Of a DNA stretch of 39,210 nucleotides, positions 1-8,500 are shown one piece after another. The notes under the pieces are model-generated. The model made no database searches, had not been told where the DNA came from, and saw only the letters and a program-made list of their open reading frames with translations. The DNA comes from an uncultured Pelagibacteraceae bacterium. GTDB lineage: Bacteria; Pseudomonadota; Alphaproteobacteria; Pelagibacterales; Pelagibacteraceae. The stretch is taken from positions 1 through 39,210 of the forward strand of contig CACNYE010000005.1 in NCBI GenBank assembly GCA_902624515.1, given 5' to 3'. Made by a program: the position numbers and the translations under genes. How positions within the stretch are numbered: the stretch's first letter is position 1; each line of letters begins with the position of its first letter.

Positions 1-219
1 TTACATTATTCCCATACTTTGAGACATTGGAAAGAAAATTGTATCAGAAATAAAGAAAAGATTACTCAAATGTTTGATGAGAAGTTTTTTAGGATGTGGG
101 AATTTTACTTAGCCGGATGTGAAATGGCATTTAAGTGGGGAGATCAAGTTGTATATCAATTTCAACTTACAAAAAACTATAAATCAATTCCTGTGACAAG
201 AGACTATATTTATCAATAA
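1..219 (+). CDS. Cyclopropane-fatty-acyl-phospholipid synthase-like methyltransferase, C-terminal fragment
   Basis: The frame is open from the first base, so this is the 3' end of a gene cut by the window edge (about 72 residues remain). The residues resemble the C-terminus of the Cfa/mycolic acid synthase family of SAM-dependent methyltransferases: an L-HYS-TLRHW stretch, then FDEKFFRMWEFYLAGCE-AF, a W-x-x-x-V-x-QFQLTK strand and a Y-terminated tail. In that family this segment follows the catalytic domain and helps shape the lipid pocket. Full-length members transfer a methylene group from SAM to unsaturated phospholipid acyl chains. The SAM-binding motif is outside the window, so exact substrate and completeness cannot be judged. 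Confidence 0.82.
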   Translation, partial: LHYSHTLRHWKENCIRNKEKITQMFDEKFFRMWEFYLAGCEMAFKWGDQVVYQFQLTKNYKSIPVTRDYIYQ

Positions 220-248
220 ATTATTGATAAGATTTGTTTTCCTTTAAA

Positions 249-1433
249 ATGAGAAAAAAAATAAAAAAATTAAAAAAAAATAGAGTTAAAAGGAAAAAGT
301 TTAAAAAAATAAAGATTAGAAATAATAAGAAAAGAAAAAAACTAAAAAAAACAAAAAAAAAAAAGTTAAAAAAAAACAAAAAAGCAAAAAAATCTAGACC
401 GAAGAAACAAATTATTACAATAAAAAAAATACCTACCCAATCTTTAGTATCAAGATTTGTTAAATTTCAATTATCTTTAAAACCAAAATTTGGTTTTAAG
501 ATTAATCTTAGTTTAGAGAAATATATACAAAGATTTTTTGATAAAATTGCAGAAACAATTTCAGATTACCAGGTATTAAAACAAGATGAGAAAAGAAGAA
601 TTAAGTTAGAACAAATCGAAAAAGAAAGATTAGAAAAGATTAATCTAGAGAAACAAAAAAAACAGGAAGATATCGAAAAAACGAAATTAAAGGAAAAGAC
701 CTTAAGGGAAGAGGCTAGATTAGAAAAACAAAGAAACAAAGATATAAAATTATTTTTAAGAAAAGAACAAGCTATTTTAAGAATTGAACAAGCCGAAAAA
801 CAAAAACAATTTTTAAAACAACTTCAATTAGATCGTCAAATTGAAAAATTTAGAATCAGAGAAATCAAAGAATTAGAAAAACTTGAAAAAATTGCTTTAA
901 AAGAAAAAAGAGAGGATTATCAAGGACTTCAAGAAAGAATTGATAAACTTAAAGAAAAATATCGGATAATTAGAGATCAAAAAATTAGGGAAAGAGTAGA
1001 GGCCTTAGGTGTTACACTACAAGGTAATGAAGATAGAGAAACTTTATTAATAAAAGAAAAAGAATATACTTTATCAAGACAAAAAGTTGAGTTTGCTTTA
1101 GAAAGTTTTTTTAGAAGTGCAAGCAGTTTAGTATTTCAATTAAACAAAAGACATATTACAAGAGAGATGTCTATTTTTCGTTGTATTGATAGAAGATTTG
1201 AAACCGGAGAAGTTTTTATCAAATGGGATGAGTCTGAGGATGATGAGTGGTTATTATTAATTTATATAAAAGATAACTCACCCGATAAAGGTATAGTGAT
1301 TGAAGATAAGACAAATCCTGAAAAAAACATTTCACATGAGTTTAGAAATGTAGATATATTTAAGGCCTCAGATACAATGGTAGACTCATTAACGCAACTC
1401 ATTGCGAGAAAAAGAGCTAAAAATAATAATTAA
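249..1433 (+). CDS. Lys-rich coiled-coil protein of unknown function
   Basis: I do not recognise a family. I chose ATG 249; a TTG 15 bases upstream is in frame but there is no clear ribosome binding site for either. The protein is about 394 residues. The first 53 residues contain 36 Lys/Arg and no acidic residue. Residues about 100-260 are highly charged with heptad-like E/K/L spacing, predicted to form a long coiled coil. The last ~110 residues look globular (pattern FIKWDESEDDEWLLLIYIKD, then an acidic/aromatic segment). No signal peptide or membrane segment is visible. The poly-basic head could bind nucleic acid or acidic surfaces, which is inference only. The A-rich DNA encoding the head makes indels likely, but the intact downstream frame argues for a real gene. 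Confidence 0.75.
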   Translation: MRKKIKKLKKNRVKRKKFKKIKIRNNKKRKKLKKTKKKKLKKNKKAKKSRPKKQIITIKKIPTQSLVSRFVKFQLSLKPKFGFKINLSLEKYIQRFFDKIAETISDYQVLKQDEKRRIKLEQIEKERLEKINLEKQKKQEDIEKTKLKEKTLREEARLEKQRNKDIKLFLRKEQAILRIEQAEKQKQFLKQLQLDRQIEKFRIREIKELEKLEKIALKEKREDYQGLQERIDKLKEKYRIIRDQKIRERVEALGVTLQGNEDRETLLIKEKEYTLSRQKVEFALESFFRSASSLVFQLNKRHITREMSIFRCIDRRFETGEVFIKWDESEDDEWLLLIYIKDNSPDKGIVIEDKTNPEKNISHEFRNVDIFKASDTMVDSLTQLIARKRAKNNN

Positions 1434-1463
1434 TTATTTATCTTTAATTATGTATTATTAAAA

Positions 1464-1757
1464 ATGATTTTAGGTACTATTTTTTTAATAATTCTTTATT
1501 TAATCTTAAAATATATTATCGCTTGGATTACTTACTATAATAATTTAGATCCAAGACTTGGAGACAGTACTTGGCGATTTACATATGATTATCCAGTTAT
1601 AGGAGAAAGAGATATCTCAGATCTAGATGATAAAGATTTTGTAAGACTTAGAAGAAAAAAAAATAAAATTGTGTTATTAATGTATTCAATTGTACTTATT
1701 ATGTTTATTGCCTCAATGTCTTTATTGAGTCAATTTTTATTATTTTTTTTTAGTTAG
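1464..1757 (+). CDS. Small two-TM membrane protein, hypothetical
   Basis: A 97-residue protein with a hydrophobic N-terminal helix (residues ~1-22), a polar middle containing NNLDPRLGD and a D/R-rich patch, and a second hydrophobic helix (~69-96) that runs to the C-terminus. It follows the Lys-rich coiled-coil gene by 30 bases on the same strand, so the two may be co-transcribed. No family is recognised. Its last 18 bases overlap the end of the convergent DUF393 gene, and the C-terminal codons are a T-run, so the exact C-terminus depends on a homopolymer (1739-1752). Confidence 0.65.
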   Translation: MILGTIFLIILYLILKYIIAWITYYNNLDPRLGDSTWRFTYDYPVIGERDISDLDDKDFVRLRRKKNKIVLLMYSIVLIMFIASMSLLSQFLLFFFS

Positions 1758-2099
1758 TTCTAATTGCTTTTTATTTTTATGATAAAGAAAAAAAGCAACA
1801 ATTTCATAAAAAAAAGAAAATAAACTAAAAATAATAGGTAATTTAAAAAAATTATATAAAAATTTGTATTTAGGCATTTTTTTCCAAAGTACCAAAAAAG
1901 CCTCAGCACCTTCTAAAACTTTTTCACCATCTTTAACATGAAGTCGTCGAAGAAGTTCTTTGCTATTTTTGGAGGTTTCTTCTGTGGCTAAATTATTATC
2001 AGTAATATCGATCCAATCTATTTCTTGAATTTTTTCTCTTTTATATAAATCAATCTCAGCCTTACATATTTTGCATGAATTATTAAAATAAACTTTCAT
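1740..2099 (-). CDS. DUF393 (DCC-family) thiol-disulfide oxidoreductase-like protein
   Basis: A protein of about 119 residues beginning at ATG 2099 (MKVYFNNS). A TTG four codons upstream is in frame but would add residues before the conserved start of the fold. The family hallmark is a Cys pair after the first strand, usually D-G-x-C-x-x-C. Here it is NNSCKIC (Cys9, Cys12), so the DG is replaced by NN. The rest fits a thioredoxin-like domain: WIDITDN after strand 2, then E-A-F-LVLWKK and a hydrophobic C-terminal helix pair. Members of DUF393 are thought to be redox proteins, but no specific substrate is established. It is divergent from tldD and convergent with the small membrane protein. Confidence 0.7.
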   Translation of the reverse strand: MKVYFNNSCKICKAEIDLYKREKIQEIDWIDITDNNLATEETSKNSKELLRRLHVKDGEKVLEGAEAFLVLWKKMPKYKFLYNFFKLPIIFSLFSFFYEIVAFFLYHKNKKQLELTKKK

Positions 2100-2191
2100 A
2101 AGATATAACAATTACAAAAAAAGTGAAGTTCTGTATATGCGTAAAATACACATGTTGAAAATTCTACTAAACAAACTATGTATTGATGTGT

Positions 2192-3604
2192 ATGAGTAAT
2201 TTTTTTGAAAAAACGGATTTATCGAGAAATGATGCGGAAAATATAATCTCTGACACATTACAAAAATGTGATGATGGTGAGCTTTATTTAGAAAATTCAA
2301 AATCAGAATCCATTTTATTAGATGATAACAAAATTAAAAATTCTAGTTATAGATCAGATTTAGGTTTTGGGTTTAGAGCTATATCAGATGAAATTGTTGC
2401 CTATTCCCATTCAAACGAGATATCAAAAAATTCACTTAAACAATCCTCTGAAAATTTAAAATCAACATTAAAGTCAGCAAATGGAGTTTATAACTATGAA
2501 ATACCTAAATCAAATAAGAAATATTATGAGAGTATTAATCCAATAGATCAAAAGACACTTAATGAAAAAATAGAGATTTTAAATAATGTGAATAAATATC
2601 TTCGATCAAAAGATAATACTGTTAAGCAAGTTACAGCAAATTTTCTTGGAGAGCAAAAGTCTATAGAAATAATCAGATCTGGAGGTGAAACGCTTACTGA
2701 TATCCGTCCTTTAGTGAGATTTAACGTAACAGTAATGCTTGAAAAAAACGGAAGAAAGGAGACCGGTGTATATGGCGTTGGGGGTAGAAAATCATATGAT
2801 GCATATTTAAAAGAAGATAATTGGAAAAATGTTTGCGATGAAGCTTTCAGAATAGCTTCAATAAATTTAGAGAGCAAACCTGCCCCAGCAGGAGAAATGA
2901 AAGTTGTTTTAGGACCAGGTTGGCCTGCTATTTTAATTCATGAAGCGGTAGGTCATGGTTTAGAGGGAGATTTTAATAGAAAAAAAACTTCTGCATTTCA
3001 TAATTTAATGGGTGAAAAAGTGGCAAGCGAGAGTGTCACTATTGTAGATGATGGAACGATTGATAATAGAAGAGGTAGTCTCACAATAGATGATGAGGGA
3101 ACCCCAACAGAAAAAACAGTTTTAATTGAAAATGGAATATTAAAAAATTTCATGCAAGATAGATTAAATGCTCGATTAATGAAAACTAGATCTACTGGAA
3201 GTGGAAGAAGAGAAAATTATAGACATATAGTGCTTCCAAGAATGAGAAATACTATGATGTTAAATGGTAATCACACACAAGATGAAATGATTAAATCAGT
3301 CGATAAAGGTATTTTTGCTGTCAGTTTTGGTGGTGGACAGGTTGATATTACTTCAGGGAAATTTGTATTTAATTGTACTGAAGCATATGAAATTATTAAT
3401 GGCAAAATAGGATCACCTATTAAAGGTGCAACACTTATAGGCGACGGTCCATCTATATTGAAAGAGGTTTCAATGGTTGGAAATGATATGATGTTAGATC
3501 CAGGGATTGGAACCTGTGGAAAAGCTGGTCAAGGTGTCCCAGTTGGAGTTGCCCAACCCTCTATATTGATTAATAAAATGACAGTGGGTGGTACAAAACT
3601 TTAA
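2192..3604 (+). CDS. tldD: Metalloprotease TldD
   Basis: About 470 residues, matching the usual TldD length. The family's zinc motif H-E-x-x-x-H is present as HEAVGHGLEGD (His250 of this start), followed by the conserved DDGT and G-T-P-T-E segments and the glycine-rich end (GTCGKAGQGVPVG). TldD pairs with TldE (PmbA) to form a heterodimeric protease that trims unfolded peptides. In E. coli it acts in microcin B17 maturation and CcdA antitoxin turnover; the SAR11 substrate is unknown. I chose ATG 2192 (MSNFFEK); ATG 2186 and TTG 2183 are in-frame alternatives and no ribosome site decides. The stop overlaps the tldE start as TAATG, implying coupled, stoichiometric translation. Confidence 0.95.
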   Translation: MSNFFEKTDLSRNDAENIISDTLQKCDDGELYLENSKSESILLDDNKIKNSSYRSDLGFGFRAISDEIVAYSHSNEISKNSLKQSSENLKSTLKSANGVYNYEIPKSNKKYYESINPIDQKTLNEKIEILNNVNKYLRSKDNTVKQVTANFLGEQKSIEIIRSGGETLTDIRPLVRFNVTVMLEKNGRKETGVYGVGGRKSYDAYLKEDNWKNVCDEAFRIASINLESKPAPAGEMKVVLGPGWPAILIHEAVGHGLEGDFNRKKTSAFHNLMGEKVASESVTIVDDGTIDNRRGSLTIDDEGTPTEKTVLIENGILKNFMQDRLNARLMKTRSTGSGRRENYRHIVLPRMRNTMMLNGNHTQDEMIKSVDKGIFAVSFGGGQVDITSGKFVFNCTEAYEIINGKIGSPIKGATLIGDGPSILKEVSMVGNDMMLDPGIGTCGKAGQGVPVGVAQPSILINKMTVGGTKL

Positions 3605-4920
3605 TGATTAAAGATCAGGATTATTTATTTGAAAAAGTATCTTATTGTCTAGATTTGGCAAAAAAATTAGGAGCAACAGACTCAAATGTTGTTGTAAGTA
3701 ACTCAATTTCTGAGACAGTAAATTTCAGGAATCAAAAATTAGATGAATCTAATAGATCAGACAATCTTGCTATAGGTATAACAACTTATATAGGAAAGAA
3801 AAAATCATCAATATCATCTTCAAACTTATTAAAAAACAATTTAGATACTCTTATAGAAAAATGTATTGAAACTACCAAAAATACTCCTGAGGACGAATTT
3901 AACTCCCTTCCAGATCAAGATCTACTTGCTAAAGAAGTGAAAGATTTAGATTTATATGATGATACTCATATAAAAAATGAAAATAAGATAGAATATTTAA
4001 CTAGATTAGAAGCCTCAGCTTCGTCTGACAAAAAAATAATAAATACAGAGTCTAGTTTTACTGAAGATAAATTAAACTTTATTTTAGCTAATAGCGATGG
4101 TTTTTGCAAAGGTTACAAAAGCTCATCATTTACGGCATCAAGTGTGACTGTAGCTAAAGATGACAAAAGTATGGAGCGTGATTATGATTATACAAGCAAA
4201 AGTCATCTTATAGATATTGAGGACGCAGAAGCATTAGGTAAATTTGCTGCAGAACAAACTATCAGAAAACTTAGCCCCAAAAAAATAGGTAGTGAAAAAA
4301 TTGCTATAATTTTTGATAAAAGAATTGCAAAAGGGATTTTAAGCACTTTTTCTAGTGCAATATCTTCATCTTCTATTTCAAGAGGTACCTCTTTTTTAAA
4401 AAATATGATCAATCAAAAAGTATTCTCAGATGAAATAAATATTTATGATAAACCAGATATATTAAAAGGTCTTGGCTCTAGAAGCTTTGATTCAGAAGGC
4501 GTCGAAACTAATACTTTAAAACTGGTAGAACAAGGAATTTTAAAACATTATTTGATGGATACTTATAATGGAAAAAAATTAAACCTTAAATCTAATGGAA
4601 GATGTGGAGGAACAAGTAATCTTTATTTCGACAATGGAAAAATTTCTTACAAAGATCTTTTAAGTTCTCATTCAAGATGTCTTTATGTAACTGAAACTAT
4701 AGGCCATGGAAGCAATATAGTAACTGGTGACTATTCTGTTGGAGCCACCGGTTTTCTTATTGAAAATGGTGAAGTTAAGTATCCTATAAATGAAATAACG
4801 ATTGCAGGTAATTTCAAAGATATGTTTCAAAATATCACTCTCGCAAATGATCTTGAATTTAAATATGCAACAAATTCTCCAACTATGATGATTGAAGGAA
4901 TGGTTGTAGCGGGCAAATAA
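3604..4920 (+). CDS. tldE: TldE/PmbA, partner subunit of the TldD protease
   Basis: 438 residues with the PmbA/TldE architecture: an N-terminal domain with ETVNFRNQKLDES, a central segment, and a C-terminal domain with IIFDKRIAKGILSTF, LGSRSFDSEGVET and the ending GMVVAGK. It lacks the H-E-x-x-x-H zinc site, as expected for the non-catalytic partner. Its ATG shares a base with the tldD stop, so the pair forms a two-gene operon. It ends 5 bases before the convergent DUF6134-like gene. Also known as pmbA. Confidence 0.95.
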   Translation: MIKDQDYLFEKVSYCLDLAKKLGATDSNVVVSNSISETVNFRNQKLDESNRSDNLAIGITTYIGKKKSSISSSNLLKNNLDTLIEKCIETTKNTPEDEFNSLPDQDLLAKEVKDLDLYDDTHIKNENKIEYLTRLEASASSDKKIINTESSFTEDKLNFILANSDGFCKGYKSSSFTASSVTVAKDDKSMERDYDYTSKSHLIDIEDAEALGKFAAEQTIRKLSPKKIGSEKIAIIFDKRIAKGILSTFSSAISSSSISRGTSFLKNMINQKVFSDEINIYDKPDILKGLGSRSFDSEGVETNTLKLVEQGILKHYLMDTYNGKKLNLKSNGRCGGTSNLYFDNGKISYKDLLSSHSRCLYVTETIGHGSNIVTGDYSVGATGFLIENGEVKYPINEITIAGNFKDMFQNITLANDLEFKYATNSPTMMIEGMVVAGK

Positions 4921-4925
4921 TTAAT

Positions 4926-5603
4926 TTATTCAAAATTTTTTAAACGATATTCCCAATTACCCATTCTAGAATATGTTACCCTTAAAATCATAGAAGTTTT
5001 TTGATCATACCAAATATCAAAATCTAATCTTTTATCTTTAGGTAAATTCATATCCTTTGATCTTAGTTTAAAATGATCAACTTCATAAGTTTTTCCATAA
5101 AGATCAATTTTTTCTTTAGCAATAAAAGTGACAACTTGTTCTTTAATACTTCCTGAAATCGGACTAATTTGACTATCACTCTGTAAAATCTTATGACTCC
5201 ACCAATTTCCTACAATATTATTAATAGATGCTTCTCCTGTATAAGAAGAACCTTTAATATTAAATTTATTTTTAGTTTTATCAAAAACTAAAGTAACAAA
5301 TTTTTGCTTATCATTTTGTAAAGTTTTAGACTCATAAGAAATTAATTGATCATTTGTATATTTTTCTTGACCATATCCCTCTACTTGAAAAACTGTAGTT
5401 CCAAGAAGTTTAACAGAAAACTTTATTTGATTTGTTACTGTTGTCTCATTTCCTTTTCTTGTAAAAAAATAATAATTGTATCCTATTAACTCCCCATTTC
5501 TATAAATGTCCATTTCAATTTTGTTGTACTTCTTATAATGGTCTGTATGTGCAAAAACATTTGTGGATAGTAATACAATAATTACAATTAAAATTTTTTT
5601 CAT
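4926..5603 (-). CDS. DUF6134-like exported protein
   Basis: 225 residues. The N-terminus is a clear Sec signal peptide: MKK, a hydrophobic core (ILIVIIVLLSTN) and a V-F-A cleavage site before HTD. The mature part is rich in beta strands, with repeating patterns such as IEMDIYRNGELIGYN near the start and FDIWYDQKTSMILRVTY near the end. This is typical of the DUF6134 group of periplasmic proteins of unknown function. It is divergent from the YczE-like gene (52-base gap) and convergent with tldE. The family call rests on pattern memory and could be wrong; export to the periplasm is well supported. Confidence 0.65.
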   Translation of the reverse strand: MKKILIVIIVLLSTNVFAHTDHYKKYNKIEMDIYRNGELIGYNYYFFTRKGNETTVTNQIKFSVKLLGTTVFQVEGYGQEKYTNDQLISYESKTLQNDKQKFVTLVFDKTKNKFNIKGSSYTGEASINNIVGNWWSHKILQSDSQISPISGSIKEQVVTFIAKEKIDLYGKTYEVDHFKLRSKDMNLPKDKRLDFDIWYDQKTSMILRVTYSRMGNWEYRLKNFE

Positions 5604-5655
5604 TTGATGAATACAATAATAGACTTTTTTTATAATAGAAGTAGTTTATCAAAAA

Positions 5656-6303
5656 ATGTTTTTAAAAATTAAAAAAATACCAAAAGTTAATTGGACATCA
5701 GATAAATCGCACAATCTTAAACCAAAATTTTCAACATTCTTTTTTTTATGTTTTGGACTAATGTTATTTGGATTAGGGGAAGGTTTGTTAATTGTTTCTT
5801 TCACAGGGGCTTCACCATGGAGTGTTTTAGCCCAAGGAATTTCTCTTAATATTAATTTAAGTATTGGTACAATAACTTTATTAATTAGTATTGCCGTTCT
5901 AATGTTATGGATACCTTTAGGTCAAAAGCCAGGAATGGGAACAATCTTTAATGCATTAATAATTGCATTAATGATAGATCTTTGTATCAAATTTGTTCCT
6001 ACTCCATCAAATTATATTAATCAATTAATTTTAGCAGTCATATCTGTAATTACAGTTGGTATTGGTGGAGGTATATATTTAGTTTCTAATTTAGGAGCAG
6101 GTCCAAGAGATGGATTGATGATTGGTTTACAAAAAGTTACAAATTTTCCAATAGCAGCTGTTAGAGCAACTCTAGAAATTTCAGTCGTAAGCATTGGATG
6201 GTATTTGGGTGGAACAGTTGGAGTTGGAACTTTATTATTTGCTTTTGGAATAGGTCCTTGTGTTGCTCTAGGACTTTATTTAGTAGATAAGATTTTTGAT
6301 TAA
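5656..6303 (+). CDS. YczE/YitT-like integral membrane protein
   Basis: 215 residues with about five hydrophobic helices after a polar N-terminus of ~28 residues. Signature segments of the YczE (COG2364) group are visible: G-EGLLIVSFTGASPWSVLAQG in the first half and GAGPRDGLMIGLQ in the second, showing the internal pseudo-repeat (GASPWSVL / GAGPRDGL) typical of the family. Function in this group is not established; transport has been suggested. The stop codon shares the palindrome TTAA (6300-6303) with the stop codon of the convergent typA, leaving no room for a terminator between them. Confidence 0.8.
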   Translation: MFLKIKKIPKVNWTSDKSHNLKPKFSTFFFLCFGLMLFGLGEGLLIVSFTGASPWSVLAQGISLNINLSIGTITLLISIAVLMLWIPLGQKPGMGTIFNALIIALMIDLCIKFVPTPSNYINQLILAVISVITVGIGGGIYLVSNLGAGPRDGLMIGLQKVTNFPIAAVRATLEISVVSIGWYLGGTVGVGTLLFAFGIGPCVALGLYLVDKIFD

Positions 6304-8126
6304 GCTGCAGCCCCAGCTTTTTCGCTTCTTTTTCTTTCGTGTGGATCTAGGATGGCTTTTCTTAACCTACAAGACTCTGGTGTAATTTCCAAAGCCTCAT
6401 CAGTATTTAACATACTTAATTGTTCTGCAATTGACATTTTTCTAACTGGAGTTAGTACAACATTTTCATCTGTTCCTTGAGTTCTCATATTCGTTAATTT
6501 TTTACCTTTCATAACATTAATAATCATGTCTCCTGGTTTTGGGGCTAACCCGACAATCATACCAGGATAAACAGGATCATTGTGAGTCACAAACATTTCA
6601 CCTCTTGCCTGTAAATTGAATATTGCGAAAGCAACAGCTTTGCCTTGTTCCATTGAAATTAATGCGCCGTTTCTTCTTCCTTCCATATCTCCTTCAAACG
6701 GTCCATAAGTATGAAAAATTCTATTAATTACTCCGTTACCTTTTGTTAATGTTAGAAATCTACTTGTGTATCCCATTAAACCCCTTGTTGGAGCATGGAA
6801 TATAAGCCTTTTTTTATTTTTTCCAGTGTCTTTTAATTCAATTAATTTACCTTTTCTTCTATTCATAGAGTCAATTATTTTTGAAGAGTGCTCTTCGTCA
6901 AGATCCATAGTAATTTCCTCTACAGGCTCAAGTTTATTTCCATTTTCATCTTTCTTATATAAAACTTTTGGAGGGCTTACTGTCATTTCAAATCCTTCTC
7001 TTCTCATCTGAGTTAGTAGGATTTCCAACATTAGCTCTCCTCGACCACTTACTACAAAAGAGTCATTGCTACTATTTTCAGAAAATGTAATTCCAACATT
7101 ATTTTGGGCTTCTTGTATTAATCTGTCTCTTATTTGTGTACTTGTAAGTTTTTTTCCTTCAGTTCCAGCTAATGGAGAAGTATTTACAGTAATTGTAATA
7201 GACATAGTTGGAGGGTCAATTGGAGTAGCTTCAATTGGCTCATTTACATCAAGATCACATATAGTATCTGCAACATTAGCTTTTTCTAATCCGGCAACAA
7301 CGACAATATCTCCCGCTTCACCAACTTCAATTGGAACTTTTTTTGTTCCTTCATATCTAAAAATCTTAGTCAATCTACCTTCATCAACTTTTTCACCTTT
7401 TAAATTAATTGCTTTAATTGTTTGATTAGCTTTAGCTGTTCCTTGTGAAATTCTACCAACTAAACTTCTTCCTAAAAAACTATCAGCATAAAGAAGTGTA
7501 GAAAGCATTGCAAAAGGTTTTGATTTATCTAATTCAGCTGGTTTAACATGGTCTATAATTTTATCTAAAAGGGGATTTAAATTTTCTCTAGGACCATCAA
7601 CTTCTTCATCAGCCCATCCAGATCTTCCACTGGCATATAAAACTGGGAAATCTAGTTGTTCTTCATTAGCATCTAGGCTTACAAATAAGTCGAATGTTTC
7701 ATCTAGAACTTCGTTGGCTCTTTGATCTGATTTATCTAATTTATTTATAACCACAATTGGCTTTAAACCTTGTTTTAATGCTTTTGCTAAAACGAATTTT
7801 GTTTGAGGCATCACACCTTCAGCAGAGTCTATTAGTAATAAAGCTCCATCAGCCATACTAAGGACTCTTTCAACTTCGGCAGCAAAATCCCTATGGCCAG
7901 GTGTATCAATTATATTTATTCTTGAGTCTTTCCAATTAATCGAGGCAGGCTTAGCTAATATTGTAATACCTCTCTCTTTTTCCAATTCTCCAGAGTCCAT
8001 CAATCTTTCATCTACAACCTCATTTTCTCTAAATGAACCACTTTGTTTCATTAGGTTGTCAATTAAGGTTGTTTTGCCATGATCAACATGAGCAATTATG
8101 GTGATATTCCTTATAGAATTATTCAT
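6300..8126 (-). CDS. typA: Ribosome-associated GTPase TypA/BipA
   Basis: 608 residues, the normal length. GTPase motifs are in order: P-loop AHVDHGKT (12-19), switch I RGIT (52-55), DTPGH (74-78) and NKLD (128-131). EF-G-like domains II, III and V follow, then the BipA-specific C-terminal domain (MKGKKLTNMRTQGTDE) and a basic tail ending EKAGAAA. TypA is a translational GTPase that binds the ribosome and supports subunit assembly and growth under stress. It lies downstream of the restriction-modification cassette on the same strand but is separated from it by about 430 bases and a terminator. Before cassette insertion it was probably the next gene after groEL. Confidence 0.97.
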   Translation of the reverse strand: MNNSIRNITIIAHVDHGKTTLIDNLMKQSGSFRENEVVDERLMDSGELEKERGITILAKPASINWKDSRINIIDTPGHRDFAAEVERVLSMADGALLLIDSAEGVMPQTKFVLAKALKQGLKPIVVINKLDKSDQRANEVLDETFDLFVSLDANEEQLDFPVLYASGRSGWADEEVDGPRENLNPLLDKIIDHVKPAELDKSKPFAMLSTLLYADSFLGRSLVGRISQGTAKANQTIKAINLKGEKVDEGRLTKIFRYEGTKKVPIEVGEAGDIVVVAGLEKANVADTICDLDVNEPIEATPIDPPTMSITITVNTSPLAGTEGKKLTSTQIRDRLIQEAQNNVGITFSENSSNDSFVVSGRGELMLEILLTQMRREGFEMTVSPPKVLYKKDENGNKLEPVEEITMDLDEEHSSKIIDSMNRRKGKLIELKDTGKNKKRLIFHAPTRGLMGYTSRFLTLTKGNGVINRIFHTYGPFEGDMEGRRNGALISMEQGKAVAFAIFNLQARGEMFVTHNDPVYPGMIVGLAPKPGDMIINVMKGKKLTNMRTQGTDENVVLTPVRKMSIAEQLSMLNTDEALEITPESCRLRKAILDPHERKRSEKAGAAA

Positions 8127-8211
8127 AAGTTGGGTTCTTATACATATTTAAACACTTTTGAAAACTTAAAAAAAACTACACTAGGCTTGAAAAAATTAAG
8201 TACTTTTTTTT

Positions 8212-8327
8212 TAATTTGTATTATTTCGCTTTTCGCGTTTTAATTTTCTTTTTTCTTTAAAGCTTAATTTAGGTTTTTTTTTAATACTGGAGTCTTTAAA
8301 TGATTTTCCACTATACCTTTTTGACAT
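8212..8327 (-). pseudogene. Possible small basic protein, frame broken at an 8-base homopolymer
   Basis: From ATG 8327 the frame reads MSKRYSGKSFKDSSIKK and then stops after 20 residues just past an 8-A run (8275-8282 on the plus strand as T). If that run had nine bases, the frame would continue as KPKLSFKEKRKLKREKR and end at 8212, giving a 38-residue Lys/Arg-rich protein. Small basic proteins with such tails are common among conserved hypotheticals, but I do not know this one. Options are a real pseudogene, a sequencing or assembly error in the homopolymer, slippage-dependent expression, or a chance frame in A-rich DNA. There is no clear ribosome binding site. Confidence 0.33.
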
Positions 8328-8359
8328 AACAATAGTTCTATATTACAAATTTTTTAAGC

Positions 8360-8390
8360 AAAAAAAAGGGCAGTAAAAACCGCCCTTTTT
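8360..8390 (-). terminator. Rho-independent terminator, outer copy (R-M cassette end)
   Basis: On the minus strand a 7-bp stem (GGGCGGT / ACTGCCC, with one G-U pair) closes a TTTT loop and is followed by eight T. Flanking A5/T5 can lengthen the stem. Compared with the inner copy, one stem base differs (8381) but pairing is kept as a wobble. It lies 170 bases downstream of the endonuclease stop, and would stop cassette transcription before typA. Confidence 0.85.
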
Positions 8391-8428
8391 GAATTTTTGT
8401 TTGAGATTAATGGGGATTACATTCTCAT
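8360..8428. repeat. Direct repeat, outer copy of groEL 3' end and terminator
   Basis: 69 bases matching 10600-10668 at 67 positions, with mismatches at 8381 and 8425 and no gaps; the two copies are exactly 2240 bases apart. The shared part contains the last three codons and stop codon of groEL, its short trailer and the hairpin terminator. In this copy the codons read Met-Arg-Met-stop instead of Met-Gly-Met-stop. Identity ends abruptly at both edges. The right side of this copy (8429 onward) does not resemble groEL, so it is a short duplication and not a second groEL. Confidence 0.95.
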
Positions 8429-8471
8429 ACTGGTCTCTAATAATACTTGATTTACTTAACATTTTGAAAAT

Positions 8472-8492
8472 TCCTTCATCACTCTTCATCAC
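8472..8492. repeat. Two copies of an 11-bp tandem unit (TCCTTCATCAC), left cassette end
   Basis: One full copy (8472-8482) is followed by a second copy lacking one C (8483-8492). The same unit occurs three times at the right end of the cassette (10547-10579). On the strand of the R-M genes it reads GTGATGAAGGA. It lies downstream of the endonuclease gene. Confidence 0.85.
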
Positions 8493-8500
8493 TATTTAAA

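Noticed and set aside
249..410. Poly-Lys head as a pure artefact of A-rich DNA
   Set aside because: The frame continues intact for over 1.1 kb into a complex C-terminal domain with balanced residues, so it is kept as part of the gene.
2548..2877. Antisense open frame inside tldD
   Set aside because: It lies entirely opposite a conserved gene, has no family pattern and follows from codon bias; similar frames opposite typA, ileS and thrC were dropped for the same reason.
8423..8470. Second groEL copy or groEL pseudogene beside the endonuclease
   Set aside because: Similarity stops after the last three codons; the next bases do not encode the Gly-Met tail or any groEL segment.
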